Shown piece by piece: positions 58,165 to 64,000 of a DNA stretch of 64,000 nucleotides (the stretch's first letter is position 1; each line of letters starts with the position of its first letter). The position numbers and the translations under genes are program-made. The notes under the pieces were generated by a model. That model saw nothing but the letters and a program-made list of their open reading frames with translations. It was not told the DNA's origin and did not search any database. The DNA is from Paenibacillus urinalis (GTDB lineage Bacteria > Bacillota > Bacilli > Paenibacillales > Paenibacillaceae), in the NCBI RefSeq assembly GCF_028747985.1, contig NZ_CP118108.1, positions 1,865,501 through 1,929,500 on the forward strand, given 5' to 3'.

Positions 58165-59067
58165 TTAGAGTGTGGGCACATAAAATGAACCACTCCCGAG
58201 CAGCTTATCTATCGGAATATAACGTATTTGCGCTGAGGAAGTTCCCGTTCGAGCGAAGATGACAGCTTCTTCTACTTGCTTGCTCTTCCAGGAGTGATAG
58301 CCGGTAATCGCGAGTGGGCCGCTATACCACACATTATGCTTATGAGCAGAAAATATAAGCCGCTCATGTCGATGAAGCTGTTTCACAAGCCCTGCATCAT
58401 TCAGTACCTTAACTGGATCAGATACCAGCCACAGCAAATTAGAGGACGGGCTGAAGGGAACGGAAGCAAGCTCCAGCCTGCCAGGCTCATCTTCAAGCTG
58501 AATGCCTTTGAGATTCTTGCTGAGAGTACTCGGGGAGGATTCATGGGAAACGAAGTCTGGAAGCTGATCTCCATTAGATGCATCAATATAGATAGGATGA
58601 CCATCATGATCTCTTAATTGCCAATAGGCGAGCGCACCTTTGTACTCCATGAACCGGGAATCATATATGTCTATTGAAGATGTGATATTTTCGGGATGGA
58701 GGAGAGAGCTAAACAATGGAGTGCTGCCTGTACCATATTCCGTAACAGTATAACCGCTGGATTCGGTGGCCGTGATAATAAGATAACCTACCGGCTCAGC
58801 TGATTGAAGAATATGTACGATATAGCCGTGGGTTCCTGGACCCAAGGGCATGATGAGCAGTTCCGCATTAGCAAATGGGCTAAACTCATCTTCCATTGAG
58901 AGCTTGGACAAGGTGTCCTGTGCAAGTTGTTCGACTGCAGCTGGAATGTTGAGATTCTGCTGAGCTGTGAGCTGGGCTGAAGCGTAGACGGACGGAATAT
59001 TTGGCAGAGAGCATGAGATGAATAAGCTGGATACGACCAGAGCTATACGTTGCAGAACACGTTTCAT
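58165..59067 (-). CDS. Secreted protein of unknown function
   Basis: The 300-aa product has a Sec signal peptide (MKRVLQRIALVVSSLFISCS..., cleavage near VYASA-QL). The mature part has PVGYLIITATESSGYTVTEYG (about 95-115) and AYWQLRDHDGHPIYIDASNG (about 149-168), which look like the beta-rich propeptide-type domains that precede C10/C39-like cysteine peptidases, but no catalytic domain follows. It may bind a peptide or act as an inhibitor; this is speculative. The ribosome binding site is GAGGG, about 13 bases from the ATG. It is monocistronic, ending in a long shared terminator. Confidence 0.78.
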   Translation of the reverse strand: MKRVLQRIALVVSSLFISCSLPNIPSVYASAQLTAQQNLNIPAAVEQLAQDTLSKLSMEDEFSPFANAELLIMPLGPGTHGYIVHILQSAEPVGYLIITATESSGYTVTEYGTGSTPLFSSLLHPENITSSIDIYDSRFMEYKGALAYWQLRDHDGHPIYIDASNGDQLPDFVSHESSPSTLSKNLKGIQLEDEPGRLELASVPFSPSSNLLWLVSDPVKVLNDAGLVKQLHRHERLIFSAHKHNVWYSGPLAITGYHSWKSKQVEEAVIFARTGTSSAQIRYIPIDKLLGSGSFYVPTL

Positions 59068-59294
59068 TGACGTTATATACCCTCATTTCTTCGGGACACT
59101 GTTAGAAGATAAATACAGCACCCGTTGCTCATAACCCAATTGTAATAATAAGGAAATGAAAAGGATGCTGTATGGTGTTATGAATTTTGGGCGGACAAGC
59201 ACTTTTTTTGACGAAAGAACCTATTTATTCAATTAATCCATCACTTGAATCAATTTTATATGATTGAAGCAGCCAAAGGTATTATGAAATTGAT

Positions 59295-60257
59295 TCACTT
59301 TAGATGAAAAATACCGCAGCTGATCGTATTCACATGAATCTTAGGTTCATATTGCCATATCATTTCACTGCGTCTGGTATTGTACTGATCCTGCACAGCC
59401 TGTTTCTTCTCTTCTTCCTGCTCCTCTTTCAGCAGATCCTCATAATACATATCAACGACAGCCAGCTCTTCCTCAAGTCTTTGCTTCGCAGCTTCTGCCC
59501 AGCTGTAATCGACAAGCTTTAATCTCGCATAGATGTGCTGCTCCAGCATTTCACCTGCTGCTGCCAGTGGAATTTTGGATGCCTGCGCATGTATATTCTC
59601 GGGAAGACGAGGACTGAGGTCCTTCTTACTAAGCACTTGACCAAAATTCTCAACAATTCTTCCAGTCAATAGAGATACACCAAGAAAATGAAGCTCTTCC
59701 TTACGCATGTCACAGGAAAATTCAATCTTAAAGCAAACCCCAAGCCAAGGCTCATAGGATTTGGGAGTGGAGGCACTCATTTGACGCTTGGAGGATTGCT
59801 CAAACAAGTTAACGTAAGCACCGCCTTCACGAGAAGCCGTAAAAATCTGCTTCAGCCTCGAGCTTCCATAGACGACATTCTCACGCAGCACTCTTCCTGG
59901 ACCAATCTGAGGGAGGGAAGGGGCATGACCAAAATAACGACCCAAGATGCTGTCTTTGCCTTCGCTTGCTACATTCCCAGATGCTTTGGCCGACTCGGCC
60001 TGCTCCTTCATTTTCGCTGATTCCTCTGCCTGAAGGTGAGCTTCCGCATCAAATATAAATGTAAAGGACATGGTCTCAGCAGGGGCACCGGTTCGGTCGA
60101 CAAATCCCCAATAATATGGACGATTCGTCAGTGCTTTGTCTGCATCAACGGACAGCTTAACGGTAACATGAGCAGGGGACTTCTCTAAGATTTGGCACTC
60201 CATTGCTTCCAGATAAGTTACAACGTAGGAGTGAACCTCCTCTTTGGACATGGTCAC
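59295..60257 (-). CDS. yqhG: YqhG family protein
   Basis: The 320-aa soluble protein matches Bacillus YqhG: an N-terminal EVHSYVVTYLEAMECQILEKSPAHVTVKLSVDADKALTNRPYYWG segment, a middle GSSRLKQIF region and a charged, coiled C-terminus. A ~25-residue Ala/Glu/Lys-rich insertion (about 80-105) is longer than expected. Function unknown, but the gene is always next to yqhH. The GTG at 60257 overlaps the yqhH stop (GTGA) with AAAGGAGG 9 bases upstream, so the two are translated together, probably forming one complex. Confidence 0.85.
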   Translation of the reverse strand: MTMSKEEVHSYVVTYLEAMECQILEKSPAHVTVKLSVDADKALTNRPYYWGFVDRTGAPAETMSFTFIFDAEAHLQAEESAKMKEQAESAKASGNVASEGKDSILGRYFGHAPSLPQIGPGRVLRENVVYGSSRLKQIFTASREGGAYVNLFEQSSKRQMSASTPKSYEPWLGVCFKIEFSCDMRKEELHFLGVSLLTGRIVENFGQVLSKKDLSPRLPENIHAQASKIPLAAAGEMLEQHIYARLKLVDYSWAEAAKQRLEEELAVVDMYYEDLLKEEQEEEKKQAVQDQYNTRRSEMIWQYEPKIHVNTISCGIFHLK

Positions 60258-62026
60258 TTGAGTAACCCTCCTTTCCCGACTGCTTTTTTGACGGGTGCAG
60301 CATCCTCCAGGTGCTCAACTTCCTGTTTGATCGAATTCAAATTTTGAGAGAGTGACTGCATTTTACGATGAATCTCTTCATCACTGCTGGATTCCAGCAT
60401 GATCTTGGTCAGACTCTTCTCGAAGGATTCCTGTTTCTCAAATCGTTCGAGAATGACGTCGAGACCGCCGATGACCATTTCAAACATGTTGATCTTTTCG
60501 TGAAGGAGATTCAGAATATGCTCTTCAATGGTTCCTAACGTTGCCAGATTATAAATTTTGACATCATTCTGCTGTCCTAAGCGGTGTACCCGGCCGATTC
60601 TTTGCTCTACACGCATAGGGTTCCATGGTAAATCGAAGTTGATCATATTGTGACAGAACTGCAGATTGATGCCTTCACCGCCAGCCTCTGTCGCAATCAT
60701 CACCTGCACACGTCCGCGGAACAGATCCATCATCCAGTCTTTTTTGCCGCGATTCATTCCGCCCCGGTAAGGTACGGCCGTAAGTCCGCGCTCACGGAAG
60801 TAATTGAGCAGATATTCCTGCGTAGCCCGGTACTCAGTAAAAACAATGACTTTCTCATTCATTTCTTTGATGAGTTCCATCGTTTTTTCTGCTTTTGTGT
60901 TAGACTTGATCGCTTTGATATTGGCTACCAGATCCCATATTCGATCTCTCCAGGGAGAGTCCTCAGGCAATTTTTTAGATAGATTGACAAGGGTGACGAA
61001 TACAGCATCCCGGCTGCTGCAAACCTCTCTTTGGAGGGTGACCATAGAGAACATACTGCTCAAATTTCCGCCCGCGGAATGGAACTGGTCTTTCACGAAG
61101 GATGTTACACCTTCATATAGTGCCTGCTCCTCGGGTGAAAGTGTCAGATTAATATTTGTTACCTTGCGCTTCGTAAACTGTACAGGGCCTTCGCCCCGGC
61201 GGTTTCGAATCATGACCTTAGCGAGTTCATCCTTTAGTTGATCCTCGTTCTTGGCAAGCCGCTTATCCACTACAAAGTTAGCTGCGAAGTCACCTTGTCT
61301 TCCGAGCTGACCCGGCTTCAGCAGTGTAATCAAATTGAACAGCTCACTTAGGTCATTTTGTACCGGGGTAGCAGTCAGGAGCAGACAGTATTTTTTACGC
61401 AATTTGAGCATGAACTGATAATTGGACGTTTTTTTATTTTTTAGCTTATGTGCTTCATCAATAATAATCATGTCGTAATCATTGCTTAACAGAATCTCTT
61501 GATGAGGATCTCGCTTGGCCGTATCTATCGACGCAACGACAACGTCGTTTTGCCACGAGTACGCTTTCTTTTGGGCAACGGCAGGTATACCGAACTTGGA
61601 ATTCAGTTCTCTGACCCATTGCAGTACGAGTGACGCTGGAACTAAGATTAGAACTTTGGAGACGAGTCCCCGAATTATATATTCTTTTAAGATGAGACCT
61701 GCTTCGATCGTTTTTCCGAGTCCTACTTCATCTGCCAAAATCGCTCTTCCCGACATTTCAAAGAGTACTCTGCGCGCGGTATCTATTTGGTGGGGCAGAG
61801 GGGTCAGATCGTGCAGATGCTTCAGACATTGGATATCATCAAAGCTGGGGACCAGCGATGCCTCTTCGGCTTTTACAGCAAGCTCAAACAGACGGTAATC
61901 TCCCCAAGGTCCTCCTTTGTTAAGTCGTGTATCGAGTTCTGATAGCCAATTCTGATTAAAGTGAACAGGAACCGGTAGTGAATGCGCTGCTTGTTCGGAT
62001 GGGTTTGCAGTTTGTTTTCTATTCAT
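60254..62026 (-). CDS. yqhH: SNF2/RapA-type helicase YqhH
   Basis: The 590-aa SF2 ATPase has motif I DEVGLGKT (99-106), DEAH (190-193), the TATPVQN segment, and the C-terminal helicase motifs including GEGINLQFC and QRIGRVHRLGQ. It resembles RapA/HepA, which recycles RNA polymerase, and the Bacillus YqhH protein encoded beside yqhG. Its target, DNA or a nucleoprotein, is unknown. The ATG directly abuts the stop of a 62-codon upstream ORF, with GGGAGG inside that ORF as its ribosome binding site (14-base spacing). In Bacillus this pair lies near gcvT; here no glycine-cleavage gene or glycine riboswitch is seen. Confidence 0.9.
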   Translation of the reverse strand: MNRKQTANPSEQAAHSLPVPVHFNQNWLSELDTRLNKGGPWGDYRLFELAVKAEEASLVPSFDDIQCLKHLHDLTPLPHQIDTARRVLFEMSGRAILADEVGLGKTIEAGLILKEYIIRGLVSKVLILVPASLVLQWVRELNSKFGIPAVAQKKAYSWQNDVVVASIDTAKRDPHQEILLSNDYDMIIIDEAHKLKNKKTSNYQFMLKLRKKYCLLLTATPVQNDLSELFNLITLLKPGQLGRQGDFAANFVVDKRLAKNEDQLKDELAKVMIRNRRGEGPVQFTKRKVTNINLTLSPEEQALYEGVTSFVKDQFHSAGGNLSSMFSMVTLQREVCSSRDAVFVTLVNLSKKLPEDSPWRDRIWDLVANIKAIKSNTKAEKTMELIKEMNEKVIVFTEYRATQEYLLNYFRERGLTAVPYRGGMNRGKKDWMMDLFRGRVQVMIATEAGGEGINLQFCHNMINFDLPWNPMRVEQRIGRVHRLGQQNDVKIYNLATLGTIEEHILNLLHEKINMFEMVIGGLDVILERFEKQESFEKSLTKIMLESSSDEEIHRKMQSLSQNLNSIKQEVEHLEDAAPVKKAVGKGGLLK

Positions 62027-62215
62027 TTAAACGAAGCTAGCCTCCCTCGTTTTCTGTTGAGCTGATTTGTATTTTTCATAGTATGGACGAAAGAGAGGAT
62101 ATTCATAACTGAGATAATCTTGACGATGGAATTCATGCTGTGGCTTGGCTCTGAGAAGAAGCTTTATTTGCGATCTCTGATGAAAGAAAGTGGAATTTTC
62201 ATTGCATATTTTCAT
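62027..62215 (-). CDS. Possible 62-aa leader gene of yqhH-yqhG
   Basis: This ORF ends in TAA immediately followed by the yqhH ATG, so translation could be coupled. The product is Lys/Tyr/Phe-rich (HRQDYLSYEYPLFRPYYEKYKSAQQK) and reads like a structured small protein, not random sequence. The ATG lacks a clear ribosome binding site (AAGATGACATA upstream). It may be a real small protein or only the leader that carries the yqhH binding site. Confidence 0.45.
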   Translation of the reverse strand: MKICNENSTFFHQRSQIKLLLRAKPQHEFHRQDYLSYEYPLFRPYYEKYKSAQQKTREASFV

Positions 62216-62278
62216 TATGTCATCTTATAATGTTATGAAATCGTATTTCCCATCGAACGAAAAAGTGTAAAAGGGGCT

Positions 62279-62737
62279 ATGCTTAACTTGGAAAAAGTAG
62301 CTATAAATCAGATCGTTTCTGAACTATTGTTACGCTCGGGCAGCAGTGCTGCCGTTACTATAGAGACTTACTTCCCCGGTGGACGCCTGATCGGTGGAAA
62401 ATATAGCTTGAATGCTCATTGCATCACAATGTATACCGAAGTGATTAAACAGCAGTGCCAGCAATTGTTTGGCTCGAATGAACAAGTATACGATTATTTC
62501 AAGGTCGTGCTGGCTCATGAACTAGGTCATGCCGCAGATGTTTATTTAGCTTCGCTGAGCAGAGAATTAGATCATGCTGACGAAGTACGAGGCAGACAAA
62601 TTGCACTTCGAATTGAAGAGAATGCTTGGGAGAACGGACTGAAATGGATTGACGATATGGAACCTGAGTTTATCAGCATCATATTAGAGCAATCGCTTGC
62701 TGCCTATCGTCAGGATGTTCAATATGAGAGTGCTTAA
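62279..62737 (+). CDS. Small HELGH zinc-metalloprotease-like protein
   Basis: The 152-aa protein has the zinc motif HELGH in VVLAHELGHAADVYL (about residues 80-94) and downstream acidic helices (EENAWENGLKW) that could supply the third ligand, as in minimal gluzincins. No signal peptide is present, so a cytoplasmic protease is likely. Substrate unknown. The start is uncertain: AAGGGG is 2 bases from ATG 62279 and 11 from TTG 62288. It is transcribed divergently from the yqhH group. Confidence 0.72.
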   Translation: MLNLEKVAINQIVSELLLRSGSSAAVTIETYFPGGRLIGGKYSLNAHCITMYTEVIKQQCQQLFGSNEQVYDYFKVVLAHELGHAADVYLASLSRELDHADEVRGRQIALRIEENAWENGLKWIDDMEPEFISIILEQSLAAYRQDVQYESA

Positions 62738-62847
62738 ATTTTGACTTCGGGCAGGCGCGTATACATAATGGCTTCATACTATATAATTGTATATAATAAT
62801 TAGGCATCATGAAGGATTTGTTCGTGCAGCAAGTAGGAGGGAAACAC

Positions 62848-63879
62848 GTGAATACACACAAACAGGAATCATTAATTCAACACGATGTGGATTTATCATC
62901 TTATTCGACTTATGAGATTGGTGGCAAGGCAAAGTACTTGGCCGCCCCTGAAACCATTGAAGATTTAAAGACGGTTCTGGAATACGCAAGACAAGAGAAG
63001 CTGACTCAATTCTTATTCGGAATGGGCTCCAACATTTTATTCCCAGACAATCCGAAGGATCAAATGTTATTTATCAGCCTGAAAGAGCTGAGAGAAATGA
63101 AGATTGACGATAAAGGCTGGTTTGTATCTGCAGGTATGCCGATGTCCCATCTTGCCTTGATTGGATTATCTTCAGGCACTTCAGATTATGATTTCTGTTT
63201 CTTGCTGCCGGGTACGCTGGGCGCGGGGATATATATGAATGCCAAATATTATAACCGGCAAATTTGCGATATTCTGGAGACCGCATTATACATTGATATG
63301 AATGATCCGGAGTTCAAGGTTCAATCCATAGATGTGGATACTTGTGATTACAGCTATAAGAATTCAATCTTTATGAAAAATGACTGGATCATCGTCGGGG
63401 GTTACTTAAAGCATCCTGATCATGAGGCACTTGCCACAGGAATGAAGGAAATAACCCGACTTGAGAAGATCGTTGAATATAAGAATCCGTCACAGCTGCC
63501 GAACTTCTTCAAGTATTATACAACGCTTGCGAAGACATGGGCAGATGAGAATAACGGAGTAGTGCCAGAATCATTTGATAATGTCGTCAAGGACCGGGGA
63601 AGCAAATTCCACTTTGACTATCCTTCCTGCGGTTCGGTATTCAAGAACAACTATGATTTTGGGGAGCCCATGGGCAAGGTTGTAGATCGCCTGAACATGA
63701 GAGGGACTGTTTACGGCGGAGCATCCATATCCGCTTGGCATGGAAATATGATTGTAAACCAAGGTGAGGCTAAGGCAAAGGATATCGTCTACCTCGTTGA
63801 ACAAGTTAAACAGTCCGTTAACGAAGCCTTTGGGTTTGTACCAGAGGAAGAGCTTATTATTGTGGACAGTAAATCATAA
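62848..63879 (+). CDS. murB: UDP-N-acetylenolpyruvoylglucosamine reductase (MurB family)
   Basis: This FAD-dependent reductase forms UDP-MurNAc in peptidoglycan synthesis. The 343-aa protein has the FAD-binding EIGGKAKYLAAPETIEDLKTVL, GMGSNILFPD, LPGTLGAGIYMNA and the C-terminal SCGSVFKNN and YGGASISAWHGNMIVNQGEA signatures of MurB type II, including the catalytic serine region. It is about 40 residues longer than usual B-type MurB, with an insertion around 165-230. The GTG at 62848 is chosen because AGGAGG lies 7 bases upstream; the ATG at 62809 precedes that site. A second murB elsewhere in the genome is possible, making this a paralogue. Confidence 0.88.
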   Translation: MNTHKQESLIQHDVDLSSYSTYEIGGKAKYLAAPETIEDLKTVLEYARQEKLTQFLFGMGSNILFPDNPKDQMLFISLKELREMKIDDKGWFVSAGMPMSHLALIGLSSGTSDYDFCFLLPGTLGAGIYMNAKYYNRQICDILETALYIDMNDPEFKVQSIDVDTCDYSYKNSIFMKNDWIIVGGYLKHPDHEALATGMKEITRLEKIVEYKNPSQLPNFFKYYTTLAKTWADENNGVVPESFDNVVKDRGSKFHFDYPSCGSVFKNNYDFGEPMGKVVDRLNMRGTVYGGASISAWHGNMIVNQGEAKAKDIVYLVEQVKQSVNEAFGFVPEEELIIVDSKS

Positions 63880-63888
63880 GTAAATATG

Positions 63889-63934
63889 AAGCTTGCATGG
63901 ATACTCATTTTTTGAGGACATGCAAGCTTTTTTA
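63889..63934 (+). terminator. Terminator of murB
   Basis: An 11-bp perfect outer stem (63889-63899 with 63919-63929) and an inner CTCA/TGAG hairpin are followed by a T run. The last 66 bases of the window hold nothing recognisable. Confidence 0.88.
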
Positions 63935-64000
63935 TTAGGGTTACATCGTTTCATATATTTCTCATATGACCTCACATAAACGATTTGATCTTTGCCGGGA

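Noticed and set aside
59688..61898. Several 110-145-codon plus-strand frames opposite yqhG and yqhH
   Set aside because: They have no ribosome binding sites, and the minus-strand genes are clear homologues.
62027..62278. Glycine riboswitch next to yqhH, as in Bacillus gcvT leaders
   Set aside because: There is no gcvT nearby, and I recognise no glycine aptamer pattern.

Overview
The window looks like the chromosome of a spore-forming, low- to mid-GC Bacillota, most likely Paenibacillus or a close relative. The evidence is strong AAGGAGG-type ribosome binding sites, frequent TTG and GTG starts, many intrinsic terminators, a YjcZ-type sporulation protein, a CwlD-like cortex amidase, YqzE, the YqhG/YqhH pair, the spore-terpene enzyme YtpB and a coproporphyrin-type hemE-hemH pair. 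Almost all of it is ordinary core chromosome. I see no insertion sequence, prophage, CRISPR array, rRNA or tRNA.

Layout. 0-5 kb: a broken gene end, a THUMP-domain rRNA methyltransferase, an O-methyltransferase, a secreted asparaginase and an MFS exporter. 5-14.5 kb: heme genes hemE-hemH, a CapA-like protein, a GDPD phosphodiesterase, a FAH-fold hydrolase, a DUF92 membrane protein, the ABC-F ATPase Uup and a coiled-coil protein. 14.5-25 kb: an M42 aminopeptidase and oligoendopeptidase F (with a possible alternative secreted form), a cold-shock protein, two MOP-superfamily transporters, ytpB-pfkA and a YitT protein. 25-33 kb: the DEAD-box helicase cshA behind a long structured leader, yjcZ, a YesL-type protein, a 6S RNA gene, tpx, a rhomboid protease, a LysR regulator and a MerR-yugP pair with a tandem-duplicated upstream sequence.

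33-45 kb: a DUF294 nucleotidyltransferase translationally coupled to a DEDDh exonuclease and running into an antisense JAMM protease, then a ResA-like thioredoxin, cimA, dinB, ferredoxin, a membrane L,D-transpeptidase, class 2 pyrD, the alarmone synthetase relQ overlapping a DUF309 gene, and a PCYCGC lipoprotein/thioredoxin operon with a palindrome inside its promoter. 45-64 kb: two RsmF paralogues, an RsuA-type pseudouridine synthase, a Cof-type phosphatase, an acidic repeat protein, a glycosyltransferase, a YkvI-family transporter, xpt, several small genes (one behind a LexA-like box), a divergent polysaccharide deacetylase tail-to-tail with cwlD, yqzE, yqhH-yqhG, a small HELGH protein and a MurB-family reductase.

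Themes are RNA maintenance (two RsmF, RsuA, YpsC, CshA, Uup, 6S RNA), extracytoplasmic redox and cell-wall work (ResA-like, CPHC thioredoxin, PCYCGC lipoprotein, L,D-transpeptidase, CwlD, deacetylase, MurB) and proteolysis. No complete new defence or biosynthetic system stands out. The most unusual points are regulatory: the two in-frame starts of pepF, the operator-like palindrome in the PCYCGC/thioredoxin promoter, the LexA-like box before an unknown small gene, the duplicated sequence upstream of the MerR gene, and the antisense overlap of the exonuclease operon with the JAMM gene. All function calls are by motif recognition without database searches.
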